Assembly: GCF_003286085.1 (NCBI RefSeq)
Contig: NW_020825346.1
Coordinates: 868,001-932,000, forward strand
Origin: Drosophila persimilis
Taxonomy: Eukaryota; Arthropoda; Insecta; Diptera; Drosophilidae
Direction of reading: 5' to 3'
DNA: 64,000 bases
Shown here: in pieces, positions 13,642-23,100 of the stretch
Numbering within the stretch: position 1 is the first letter of the stretch
Layout: every line of letters starts with the position of its first letter
The notes under the pieces: model-generated
Database searches by the model: none
What the model was told of the DNA's origin: nothing
What the model saw: only the letters and a program-made list of their open reading frames with translations
Made by a program: the position numbers and the translations under genes

Positions 13642-16250
13642 TGCGCTTTGTGAGTGTGTGCCACAGTGTGCTTGTGCATCTATGCTGTATATGTGTGTGT
13701 GTGTTTGTATATGCGAGCGTGTTGCTTTTTCCGCTTCCGCTGACAAGGCGGCAGCGACAACGACTACGACTACGACGACGACTATGACGACGACGACGAG
13801 GAAAAGGAAAAGGGGGACACAGCGGGCTATAACTCCAGCAGAGGCAACATGAAAGCGCCGTTGCATGCAACCGCAGGAGTACCGCATTTGTGCCTTTGTA
13901 CCACATGGTCCAACTGTTGTAGGGGGTTGGGGGGCTATGGGGGAAGCAAGGGGAACAGAGTGCAGAGAGAGAGAGAGAGAGAGAGAAAGATGCATTCGGG
14001 CATGAATCGCTTTTACATGGTTCGCTTTTGTGCCGCGCCATTTGTCTCCCTTTCTCTCCGTATCCCTGGGCAACATTCTTCCACCGCTCCTCCAGGACTT
14101 GAGCCGTCGACCAACCCCTGCTCCCCTACCCACCAACCTTCCATTCCACCAAACCAATTCTCTATCTCAATCACTCTATCTCTCTTTCTCTCTCTGTGTG
14201 TGTGTTCGTGTGTGTGGTGCCCAAAAAGCTTTCACCATACATATGTACTCAAGTGTGTGTGCGTGTGTGGATTGCATTCGGCGGCGCGGTGCCTTCGAGA
14301 CTGCACAACTATCAACAATCAGGGCCAACGCAACGTTGCCATATCTCTATCTCTGGCGGTCTGTACTTTGTTCTTTTGTGCTTCCTTCTCTTTCGGTTTC
14401 TGTTTTTATACCCGGCGCTCGAAGAGGATACAGGGGTATATTAGATTTGTGGTGCAAGTGAACGTCTGTAATACCCAGAAAGAAGCGTTTCCGACCCCAT
14501 AAGGTAGGTACATATATATATTCTTGATCAGCATCAATAGGCTGGACACCAAGTTCTCAGAGACTATATACGATACGGGCAAATCGAAAACGCAGCATCA
14601 TAGAGAATAGCCATATATAGCAGATTGCCGAATCTGGATCACATCGGATCATTATTATAGCCAGAGGGCTACCAAGCCCTCTTTCACGCACTGGCTCATT
14701 CCCTCTCTCTCTTTCGCTCACAAAATCTACCTCGTGCAATGTGCGTGCTCTGGCGGAGCCGGAGCGAGATAAAACGGTTGGTAAAACAAAAATGTAAGGA
14801 GAAATGATACATAAAATATTCTTCAACTCTGATAAATTAGGTCGTTAAGTGGAATGATGATAAACGGAGTGCAACAATTAAGGTTAGTGGTCGTGGTTTC
14901 TCTCCTTCTCTCTATGTTTCTCCCAAATGCTGAGAAATTCCGCGTTGTATAGGTTACATATTTCATAAGCTCACATACATACATACTGACAGAGTGCCGG
15001 GTATAAAAATAGAGTAGCGGCCACATCGATGACTCGAGAGTGTAAGAGATAATGCAATCAAATCAAAGATAAAGTGTTGTTGAAGGGAGGCTAACACCTA
15101 AAGTTGTCAGACCTCATCCAGAGGATCACCTTGTGCAGACATATCTCAACGAGAAGAGCACCAACGAGAAGAAAACAAAGTAGTGCCCTTCTCAACGAGA
15201 AGTTCCCAATGTAGGAACGAAACAAGACAAATACTACCCATTAAACCAACATTAAATACAGTTTGGTGAGATCTGAAATGCCAAAAGGAAGGGCTAGCTT
15301 CATGTGGAAAACTCCAACTATCCTTAAAGATCGATATTTTCTAAGAGAGTCGATAGAATGAGGGTCAAGGGTCAACGATCTTGTCTGATGTCCATTCCCC
15401 TCTAAGCCCTCATTATGGGAGGCTAACAATGCATGGTAGGTCTCTACTCACTTGTTTAGTCGATCCGTATCGTTGTCGGCCAGATTGAGGAGGTAGGCGA
15501 CAAACTCCACGTCGTTTTTGAATTGTAGCCGGGTGCGCATGTGCTCCCATTTTTCGGCGTTCTTTGTGCCTATATAGATGTTCTTGCTGTAGTTCTGGTG
15601 GCGGTACTTTCTCCGCTCGCTGGCTGCGCTGCTGCTCCCGCTGCCCGACTGCTGCTGTTGCAGCTGCTGCAGCTGTTGGTGTGGCTGCTGCTGCTGCTGG
15701 GAGGTGGGGCCCACACTGCCCGCTCCACCGCGAGAGCTGGCCGCCAGATCGTTGCTGCAGTTGGCACCACCCGCCCCGCCGCCCGTGCTGCCGTGCGTCG
15801 AGCTGAGGGCATGGTTACTGTTGTTGTTGGTGGAGAAGCTGGTGTTGCTGTTGCCGCCAATGAGGCTGCTCGGGGCGGGCACCATCGACATTTGAGGGAC
15901 ATTGGCGCCACCACCTGGACCCACGCTGGCCATGTCCAGGGCCGTGGCGTTCTGCTGCTCCAGCTGTGCGTTCAGCTTGACTGCGGCCGCAGCCGCTGCT
16001 GCTGCTGCTGCTGCAGCCGCGGCCACGGCGCTCATGTGCAGGCCGCTGCTCTCGGCCGCCGCCGCGCTGTTTAGGTGGGCCGATGTGAGAGTGGCACGGC
16101 TGTCCAGGTGACTGCTGGCCGCCTCGTCCTCCTCCTCGTCCTCATCGTCCTCGTCCTCGCCATCGTCGTCGTAGTCGGGCTGTTCTTGGGGGTGGTGCTG
16201 GTGCTGTTGCGGCTGCTGCATCTGTGACTGCAACTGCGTCTGCAACTGCG

Positions 16251-16285
<35 letters not shown>

Positions 16286-16629
16286 TGCTGGTGGAGATGA
16301 TCGTGATGGGTGGTGCTGGATGGCAGGACGTGACGCAGATCTGTGGGCGTGAGGTCATGGCCAAGTCCATTGCCATGTTGTTGCTGCTGCTGCTGGTGTT
16401 GTGGCTCCTCTTCATCATCCTCCTCATCATCCTCGTCGTAGTCGTCTTCCTCCTCATCTTCTGGATGATGTTGCTGTTGCTGCTGCTGTTGCTGAGGATC
16501 GTGCAGTTCTCGTGGCTCTCGCCCTTTGCTGTTGTTGTTAATGCTGCTGTTGTTGTTGTTGAACTGCTGTTTACCGTTGTGCAACGCGCTGACTGCTGCT
16601 GCAACAACGGCAGCTGCAGCAGCAGCTCT

Positions 16630-16668
<39 letters not shown>

Positions 16669-17154
16669 GTGTTGCTGCTCCTCTTCATCTTCGTCCTCCT
16701 CCTCGTCCAGGCTGCTTTGGGAAGTGCTGCTGCTGCGACTGCTACTACGGCAATTGTTATTGTTGTTATTATGTTGCAAGCTGTTGTTGTTGTTGTTGTT
16801 GCTGTTGTTATTGAGGTGCTGTTGCTGGTTCTGTTGTTGCTGCATGTTCTGCTGTTGTTGCACGCCGCCACCGCCTGAAGTTTGGGAATTGGAATTGTTG
16901 CTGCTGCTGCTGCTCAGTGCGGCTGCTGCTGCCGCTGCCGCAGCTGCTGCCGCGGCGGCGCGACTCAGGAACGGTGGGCGTGGCACTAGCGGCGTATCGG
17001 AATTATCCGAACTATCATTGAAATCGAATGCACTGAAATCGGCATTGGGATTCGCATTCACATTGGCATTCGCATTCGCATTCGCAATCGAGGCATTTGT
17101 TGCACTTGCCCCAACAGCTGCTGCAGTGGGTGTCGTGCTGCTTGCCTTGGACAT
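3..17154 (-). CDS. PRDM-family PR/SET-domain zinc-finger protein (7 coding exons)
   Basis: A nuclear transcriptional or chromatin regulator by family. Coding exons in transcript order are 17154-15452, 8722-6951, 6858-6502, 4947-4746, 4665-2457, 1992-1157 and 1032-3. All junctions are GT-AG, phases agree, and the total is 8,109 nt (2,702 residues plus TAG). Order: low-complexity N-terminus; compact segment ~513-568; zinc knuckle ~935-947 (C-x2-C, H, C); PR domain ~1025-1145 ending before MWRKKHTEK; seven C2H2-type fingers (four in exon 3, two in exon 4, one starting exon 5); basic GRKRKRKKE (~1508); then Gln-, His-, Ala- and Gly-rich tracts to the end. A knuckle before the PR domain is seen in the PRDM4/7/9/10/11/15 group. 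From memory the D. melanogaster PR-domain genes are Blimp-1, hamlet, Prdm13 and CG43347; by exclusion CG43347 is the ortholog I would test first, unverified. The start is the first ATG of exon 1; a longer non-ATG extension is open upstream. Confidence 0.9.
1157..1992 (-). CDS. PRDM gene coding exon 6
   Basis: The acceptor is TATATAG|GTACCC in phase 0, giving VPTDNHINSDSPMSAHVDAE. The donor is AACAG|GTACAG. The exon is rich in Gly, Ser and Pro, without a recognised fold. It carries a block SDGFSSSHHRTPPSPPPISP and the segment RYNFNGDMMRHKRAVQE, which is basic and could be a structured patch. Confidence 0.85.
1993..2456 (-). other. PRDM intron 5 with minisatellite
   Basis: This is a 464-nt intron with GT-AG ends on the minus strand. 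It contains a 23-bp tandem repeat at 2117-2193 and otherwise AT-rich sequence. No coding segment is supported here apart from the read-through extension of exon 5. Confidence 0.8.
2117..2193. repeat. 23-bp minisatellite, about 3.3 copies
   Basis: Copies at 2117-2139, 2140-2162 and 2163-2185 start CTCGTTYGGCYT and end TCGT(T/C). An 8-bp partial copy follows. Copies differ by a few substitutions. Confidence 0.85.
2457..4665 (-). CDS. PRDM gene coding exon 5 (finger 7 and low-complexity region)
   Basis: The acceptor is TTTTTTAG|GTGTGC. Finger 7 is C-x4-C-x12-H-x4-H (CAEPEC...HYKKVH). A conserved-looking non-repetitive stretch follows (KIERSVAYTFDAYSGG and FSDDNIFEAIKKSGKSIKD), then a bipartite-like basic signal near residue 1508. 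After it come long poly-Gln (~1523-1635), acidic runs, two His-dipeptide regions (~1740-1803 and ~1908-1936), and Ala/Gly tracts. The donor CTGAAG|GTGAAT is weaker than the other donors. If it is skipped, the frame continues for about 67 residues to a stop at 2256. Confidence 0.88.
4746..4947 (-). CDS. PRDM gene coding exon 4 (zinc fingers 5-6)
   Basis: The acceptor ATTTTAG|ATATGG gives the junction residues G-D-M-A-E. A nearer AG at ACTTCTAG|GATCG would remove the Cys pair of finger 5, so I chose the upstream one. Finger 5 is CKLC...HSKEVH and finger 6 is CPRC...HMLTH. The exon ends in the linker SGVRPF with donor TTCAA|GTGAGTAG, so the intron splits the linker to finger 7. Confidence 0.88.
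4948..6501 (-). other. PRDM intron 3 (1.55 kb)
   Basis: AT-rich intron between finger 4 and finger 5. It holds a CAGTTA hexanucleotide run near 5,836-5,862 and many GATA/TATC-type words (5,900-6,070 and 6,280-6,320). I see no coding sequence and no mobile element. Confidence 0.75.
6502..6858 (-). CDS. PRDM gene coding exon 3 (zinc fingers 1-4)
   Basis: The acceptor is GGCACAG|ACTGC and the donor is CACAGTG|GTAAGT. It codes for four fingers. Finger 1 is C-x2-C-x12-H-x4-H (CGGCSLKF...HCSVFH). Finger 2 starts YHCKVC and ends HAAEKH. Finger 3 is C2HC (CQFC...HRTYGC), so its last ligand is Cys rather than His. Finger 4 is CDFC...HIKRMH. Spacers between fingers are not TGEKP-type, apart from the finger 6-7 linker in later exons. 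Confidence 0.9.
6951..8722 (-). CDS. PRDM gene coding exon 2 (zinc knuckle and PR domain)
   Basis: The acceptor is TTTATAG|CC at 8723 and the donor is ATCA|GTGAGTAT at 6950. The exon opens with LPPPSPAPTPTKGFDGNF and then has Gly-, Ala-, Asp/Glu-rich tracts. A zinc knuckle CRECSITHDHKLCP follows (~935-948), a basic/acidic spacer, and a full PR/SET domain. PR landmarks are VTGVFARTEV, FTKLGPLIG, WLRFIRPAPCYDDRNVNL, FVSCRDLRNGMELLYW. The catalytic NHS/C motif of true SET enzymes is not evident, as in most PRDM proteins, so methyltransferase activity cannot be assumed. Retention of the 92-nt intron 2 would end the protein right after the PR domain. Confidence 0.9.
11333..11389. other. Imperfect hairpin, pre-miRNA-like size
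   Basis: TGCCACAGA (11333-11341) pairs with TCTGTGGCA (11381-11389), and CATTCCAACA (11346-11355) pairs with TGTTGGAATG (11368-11377). The internal loop is 4/3 nt and the terminal loop is 12 nt. Whether it is transcribed and processed cannot be told from sequence. Confidence 0.4.
11871..11996. repeat. 13-bp inverted repeat pair, 100 bp apart
   Basis: CTAAGGAAACTAA at 11871-11883 is exactly reverse-complementary to 11984-11996. Between them lies a CTATAG-rich palindromic patch. It could be a small MITE remnant; no clear target duplication is visible. Confidence 0.45.
12095..12238. promoter_or_regulatory. Duplicated CGAATTAACGTCATT with CRE-like cores
   Basis: The 15-mer occurs exactly at 12095-12109 and 12224-12238. 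A further ATGACGTA lies near 12171. TGACGT is the core of CREB/ATF-type sites. Functional use is inference. Confidence 0.35.
12958..12998. repeat. (CA)n microsatellite
   Basis: CA dinucleotide run with one CT interruption, followed by a short GA run. Confidence 0.95.
13413..13510. repeat. (CT)n and TCTGTC simple repeat
   Basis: Two CT runs separated by GTACCTTT, passing into CTCTGT hexamers. On the minus strand this is a GAGA-rich block of the sort bound by GAGA factor, in the intron of a minus-strand gene. Confidence 0.9.
13608..13639. repeat. (GT)16 microsatellite
   Basis: Uninterrupted GT run; more GT-rich sequence follows at 13,690-13,710. Confidence 0.95.
14403..15009. mobile_element. 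0.6-kb non-autonomous element with 18-bp terminal inverted repeats
   Basis: The left end TTTTTATACCCGGCGCTC (14403-14420) matches the reverse complement of 14992-15009 at 17 of 18 bases. Just inside the left end TATACCC and GGGGTATA form a second small palindrome. The interior has GTTTCCGACCCCATAAGG and TATATTCTTGATCAGC, wording I know from dispersed Drosophila repeats of the DINE-1/INE-1 (Helitron-like) sort. It has no coding capacity. The exact family is uncertain. Confidence 0.6.
15452..17154 (-). CDS. PRDM gene coding exon 1 (start exon)
   Basis: Encodes residues 1-567 plus two bases. It begins MSKASSTTP and runs through long Ala, Asn, Gln, Ser and Asp/Glu tracts. It ends with the only ordered-looking part, about residues 513-568, containing NIYIGTKNAEKWEHMRTRL and FKNDVEFVAYLLNLADND, which is helical, charged and free of repeats. 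The donor is CAA|GTGAGTAG at 15451. The next base in exon 2 completes an Asn codon. The reading frame is also open for 134 codons upstream of the ATG but holds no ATG there, so I treat that part as 5'UTR. Confidence 0.85.
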
Positions 17155-19907
17155 GCTGCTGGCTTCGCTTTCGCTGCTGCAAGTGCGGCTGCTACAAGTG
17201 CTGCTGGTGCGACTCCTGTTGGGACTGGGACTGGGACTGGGGCTGGGACTCCGAATGCTGCGGGGTGGACTCCGAATGCTCCGGGCGGGACTATGAATGC
17301 TGTTATTCCTACTGTGACTGTTACTGTGACTGTGACTCCTGCTCCTGCTTCTGTTCCTACTCGCACTCCTACTGCGACTCCTCCTGATGTTCCTCTTGCT
17401 GTTGCTACCTGCCGCTCTCCGACGCTTAGTTGTTGCCGCTGTTGTTGTATTGATGTTTGTTGTTGATTTTGTTGCCGATTTGGTTGCAATTGTAATTGTT
17501 GTTGCGCTTTGCGAACGCTGCTCAGTTTTTGCTATTTGTTGTTGTTGCTGGCGGCGCTACTGCGACGCGAAGTGTTGCAACGCTCTGTCTCCGACTCTGC
17601 CTCAGATGGCGCCTTGCCCTGCCTCTGCTGCTGATGCTGCTGCTGCTGCTGCACCTGCTGCTGCCTCTGCCTCTGCTGCTGCTGTTGTTTCTGCTTCTTC
17701 TTCATTATTCACACACACACAGTCGCGCGTGCGACACACTACACTTGTTGTTGTTGTTGTGGTTGCTGATGTTGCTGATGCTGCTGTTCTTGATGTTGCT
17801 GCTGATTTTGTTGTGTTGCAATTTGTTGCCGTTGCCGTTTCTGCTGCTGCTGCTTCTTCAATTGTGGCTGCTGTTGCTGTTGTTGCATTGCTTTCTTCGT
17901 ATCCTTTTTGCGTTGTCACTACTGTCGCGTGTCACCAAAAGAGACAAGAAGAAAATACTGAATACTATCTCTGGAATGATATCCCGGCGACAACGACAAA
18001 GCTATCGAGGCAACGCGAAACAACAACGAACGAAACGAATAAAAAAAAAGCAGAAAAAAACACACGGCCACCATACACTCGCTGTCGTGTGTCGCCTTGC
18101 CGCAACGAGGTGGCAACGCCGTCGTAAGCGGTTCCTTTCTGGTATTATTTTGTTTTTTTTTGTATTTTTTTTTTTTGTTTTTTTGTTCAACTTTTGTTTA
18201 TGTTTATGTTTGCACGAGAGGAACTTCCTTAATTGTTTGAAACTCAATTATTTTTTATGGACTTTTCCTTTTCCGGCTGACTTTTACTTTTCATTCAATT
18301 TTAGTTTCGACACGTTGTTGTTTATCTCTTGAATTTTGTGGCTAGGGTTTCTTGTCGCCGAACACACGCACACACGCACACGCCCTTTGGAAGAGGCATG
18401 GGCAGGGCCACAGGACCACAGGACCACAGGGAAACTTATGCTGAATGTTGCCCGTACGTCCCACAGACTTTCACATTTGTTTATTTTGTTGACAACGTGT
18501 CACAGTATTTTTGCCAAATCTCTAAGGCCTTCCTGTCACCGTCCAAAATCACTTTATAAAAAAAACAATTAAAAAAAGGGGTTTCTTTCTTCTCCGTTTC
18601 GCTGTTTCTTTGTGTGTTCCCAGACCATTTCTTTCTACTCTTTACGTTATCCTTTTAGCTTTGTGCCTCTTCTCTCAGTCTCTCTACCTTCTAGCTTCGT
18701 TATTGCCTACTTTCGTACCCCTCTACCAAGTTCTCTTTAGTTTTTCCTTCATTTCTTACATTTTATTGGAACTTTGTTGTTTTTGTTCTTGTCCTTTCGT
18801 TTCCCTTTCTGCTTGCTCCTTTCTTTCCGCTTTCTGGCGATTTAGCTTTTTTTCCTCTCTATTTTTCTGCTCTTCTTCTCCTTTCTCCTTTCTGCTTTCT
18901 GCTTTGTTATTTTTGTTGTTGTTGCTCTTTCTGCTTTGCAATTTCGTTAATTTCAGTGTGTGTGTGTTTTTTTTTCCTCATGTAGAGGGTGTCTCTGCCC
19001 CCGCGTGCTCTCTTTGGGGGGAAGGGCGGTGTGGAAGGAGGCAGCGCGAGACAGGGCCCGCGCGTGATGGCGGGGTTGGCTTCTCAGTTTGTGTACGTGT
19101 GTCTGCTTGTGTGTGAGTGTGTGCGCGTGTTCTTTTATGTGTGTGTGCGGGAGGGGGGCTGCTAGACGCCTCGCCTCGCCTCGCCTCGCCTTCGCCGCCA
19201 CTGCACTTTTTTCTGCCTCTTACGTTGCGTTCTCCTGCTGCTACTGGTGCTGCTGCAACTGCTGCTAGCTGCTAGCACCACGCACTTTTTGCGGCCACTG
19301 TTTCGCGCACTTGAAAAGAATGTGTCAAAAAAAATACTAACAAAAAAAGGATTCACTGTTAATTATTTAACTGTTTCTTTTTTCTTTTCTGTTGGGCTTT
19401 TCTTTGTGCTGCTTTCTGCGGGTGCGGGTGCGAGGGCGGAGGCCTTCTCTTGGCTTCTCTTCTGCCAATTTTTTATCCGCCGTTATGTTTAGCGTTTTCT
19501 CTGCGAGCGCTCATGAGCCGTTACTCGCTGGTCGCGACGGAATGAAGGACTTTTTATTTATGTGTATGTCCTCGCCGCAGTCATCCTCAACGCTGTCGCT
19601 GACGGCGGCGGCGGCAACGACGACGACGACGACGACGACGCCAGCTGAGCGGCCGCCTCCACAGTGCTCTCCGCATCTCTCTGTGTATGTGTATGTGTGT
19701 GTGCCTGTGTGGGGGGCGCACTTTTTCGCATAAGGACCGTTAGATTACAGAGAGTAGCGACTCGGCACAACACCACTCGCTGCTCTCTCGGTCCAAGTCG
19801 CGGCATCGTTATAGTCGTTGTCGTCGTCGTCGTCGTCGGCTCCTGTCGCTGTTTTTGACGCGAAGAGAGACCCCCAAAAACGGCCAAAAGCGCGATTTTC
19901 CCTCTGG

Positions 19908-19948
<41 letters not shown>

Positions 19949-20110
19949 TTCGCGAATTGAGATGACGACGACGTTGGCAGCGGCAGAAGCAGCAAAAACT
20001 ACACCAAGAACCACACGGATTCTACTGGTATCGGGGAACTACTCGTACTTACACAGGACTCTAGTCCTTGCACAGCGAGAAATACTTGAACGAACTCGAA
20101 TCGAATGAAT
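17155..20110 (-). promoter_or_regulatory. 5'UTR and upstream region of the PRDM gene, not resolved
   Basis: No coding exon is supported upstream of the ATG at 17,154. The first 402 nt (17155-17556) are open in the ATG frame but lack an ATG. Beyond that lie CTG/TTG-rich, T-rich (18,150-18,190), CGCCT (19,164-19,190), GAC (19,618-19,642) and TG (19,911-19,946) repeats. A perfect minus-strand donor, CCTGT|GTAAGTAC, ends at 20,053 and may close a non-coding leader exon. I could not place the transcription start or the matching acceptor. Confidence 0.4.
19911..19946. repeat. (TG)18 microsatellite
   Basis: Uninterrupted TG run. Confidence 0.95.
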
Positions 20111-23100
20111 CGAGTGGAAATAAATATGCATATACAGGAAATACTTCTGAATAGCCTTGAGATTAAGTTTCAGTTTTGTACGATTTTAAGATGGAATCTA
20201 AAATTATTTGAAGGATGAAAGTTCGGGCAAAAGGCTTTGAAGATACATCGATACTTAGCTGATAATATGATCCTATTGATCAGATTGTGGATTGGATTAA
20301 TTTCTTGTTTTTTATGTACATATGTATCTGTATGAAAGATATATGCATATATGACCTCGACACATGCCCCAATCGATTTGCATTCCCATTTCTAGTTCGC
20401 AGTGTATGCGTTCTGCTGCTGCCACAGTGCCACACACATCGTCATCTGCGCCAAGTTCCGTTCTCAGCCTCGGGTCTCCATCTCCTTCTCTTTAGCAATC
20501 TCCCTAGCAATCCTAGAATAACCCTCCCACCCTCCTGTCTCTATCCGACTTTTTCCTCTTCCTCTACCCATCACAAACACACACACACACAGGCACACCC
20601 TCTTTGCCTCCACCTCCCCCCTTGGGGTCTGTGTGAGTGTTATCGTTATTGCCAGAACGGCCGCCGTTGACGTCGCCGTTGCTGTCACAGTCAGAGGCGG
20701 CACAGAAGCAGTGGCAGTGGCAGTGTCGCCACCCCCAAATATTCAGCGACACCGCCCACATCGCCCACATCGCCCACACCCCCACCACCCCCCTCCTCCC
20801 ACCATCATCCGCACAGTGGTCATAAATCGAATTTTTGTTTATGTGGTGGTAAGGCTGCTGCGAAGCACAAGCCCCCTGCCGCCCCCACCTCACGCGCCTT
20901 GCCCAGTCCAGCGGCGTCTGGAACCAACATCCTGTCATTCCAACAGTCGCGAACGTCGACGCGGACAGCACAGCGGCAGAGAGAGGAGCTGAGCGGCAGC
21001 GCCGATGGTTTACGGTTTGTTGTGCTTTCGATACCTCACCCCCAGCTCCCCACCCCCAGCTCCACCACTGCGGTGGGTCGATGTGATCAGAGAGAGCGAG
21101 AGAGGCAGTGCGAGGGTGGCTGGGTGGGTGTTGGTGGTGGTGGTTCTGTCCACGTCGCTGCCGCTGTCACTTCCACTGCTGGCTTCGCTGCTCTGTGGCT
21201 GTGTGGGCGGTGGGGCGCCTGCGTCACTCTCGCACGTCACTCTCTCTCTCTCTCTCGCAGTCACTCTCTCTCTCTCTCTTTCATTGTTGTGCGTCTGCTC
21301 TCTGGTTATCTCGCTGCTGGCAGGCCTCCCTCCTTCGCCCACGCGAGCAGCGCCTGGACGTATGCAGCGGCTTTTGTTGCTGTTCTCCCGCTTGCTTTTG
21401 GGGATGAAAATGTCCGAAATTCCTTGTGGCTCTGTGAGAGAGATCTGCTCTCCAGCTGCAACTCCTGCTGCTGTGTGTGTGTGTGTGCGTGAGAGCAACG
21501 GAGCGACTGCCCCAGTCGCGTGTGACGTCACGCGACTGCGGGGATGCAGTGGAAGGTGTTAATAGGACTGCCGAAAAGCTCTCAAATGTAGAAATATCTT
21601 CTAAGAAACAAAATATTGCCAGCACAATGATGATGCTGTTCTTTAGTATAATTAGCTCGTTACATATCGATATTGGTAAGAGTCGGCTTCGATGCTGAAT
21701 TATTGGGCTAAATTCATGACCTTTTATTATGTTGGCATTCTTGTGATGCCTGCATGTTTTCATCATAGTCGCTAATCATGTGCGTTCACCGGCTGTATCG
21801 CCGGAAATCCATCACTGAGCACTGATCAAGTTTTGCCCCCAGTCATAATTTGCTAAAGTCTTATTGTCTTTACAGCCAGCTTTTTTGTGACGTCACACGG
21901 TGTTGAATTTTGTGAAAACCCCATCACTTGTGCACGCTGTTTTGTGAGAATATTTTAAATTCGGAGACCTGCGCGTTGCGTCACCTCATCGTTGAGATAG
22001 CCTGGCTCCCATACTCGCTGGAGACGACTCGTCGCTACACCACTCGCTGGTTCGATTGGCTCGAGATACGCGGATTTCAAAAGTACACATCACATTAAAA
22101 TATTTGAATTGGCGCAACAATCAAGATAGTCAGATGCCTGTAAAGATGGGTAGCAAGGATAAGTAGGCATTGGAGGCCATCGTTTAATATAGTCTAGAAA
22201 CCAATCAATTGGCTATAACCCATAGCTTTTATGCAAACAATTGCCTACCAAATCGGATTAAAGAAAAAAACTTCAGTATCGCATCTCATATTTTGATCAT
22301 AGACTTGTTCCTTGTGGAGCTATGAAGTTTGATCAAAGTCGTCTTAGGTACTCAAGTAAGATCTAGCGGATCATTAACATAAGTTTCCTTTGGGTTGTGT
22401 TTCCTTGTGTTGTGCCAGATATAGGACAGGTTAGGAAGCTTCAATGACGAACTTCAGAAAGATGAAAAACAGTCTTAAGCAAGGCTTAAAGCTAAGAGTA
22501 AAGCTTTAGGTCGAGGATGAAAAAGCTCTTATGGCAAACTTCCAGCAAAGCTCAAAGCTCACATTTGCTTTAGCAATCCAAGAACCTCACAGAAGCTTTT
22601 CAGGCACCAACTGGCGCCACTATAAACAATCGCTGGTGCACCCTTCCGAGTGTTGCCAGCCCAGGCCCAGGTGCACTGGTATCAGGGGTGTCTTTGACGC
22701 ATGCGTAGGGCTTGCCTCTCTCTCTCTCTCTCACTGTTAACTGTTTCGCTCTGGCATTCTCTGCTGTAATAGTGGCTCTCTCTTGCTGGAGGTTAACACG
22801 TTGCAAATGCCATAGGCATGACTTCAGATTCAGATTCAAATTCAGTTTCAGTTTCAAATTCGTTCTCCGCCATTGGAGCACTTCGCAGCGCAGACGAATC
22901 TCAGCACGGTACGCGTTCAAACACGCCAAAAGTCCACCATAAATAATTATATATCTTAACGTAATCAAGCAGCAATATTTTTTGACCAATTTACGAAAAA
23001 CAAGTGCGAGTGCTGGAAAATCAACGATTCTTGGACATTTACTTTTTTTTTACAACAATTGTACTATTTTTTTATTCGATAATTGGAGACAGAAATTGAA

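Larger units (their letters stand above)
8723..15451 (-). other. PRDM intron 1 (6.7 kb)
   Basis: Large first coding intron bounded by the exon 1 donor and exon 2 acceptor. It holds CA/GT and CT/GA microsatellites (12,958-14,000), a 0.6-kb element with terminal inverted repeats (14,403-15,009), a hairpin (11,333-11,389), a 13-bp inverted repeat pair (11,871/11,984) and duplicated TGACGT-type motifs (12,095-12,238). No exon-like open stretch was convincing on either strand. Confidence 0.75.

Noticed and set aside
16252..17296. Leu-, Cys- and Val-rich plus-strand open frames opposite PRDM exon 1
   Set aside because: They mirror CAG/CAA and GCN repeats of the real exon on the other strand.
17387..18332. 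Plus-strand open frames of 246-278 codons upstream of the PRDM start
   Set aside because: They are translations of CTG/TTG repeats; no splice context and no ordered composition.
21995..22072. tRNA-like patch with GGTTCGATTGG resembling a B box
   Set aside because: Acceptor-stem ends do not pair and the A-box spacing is wrong; repeated CTCGCTGG words explain the sequence better.
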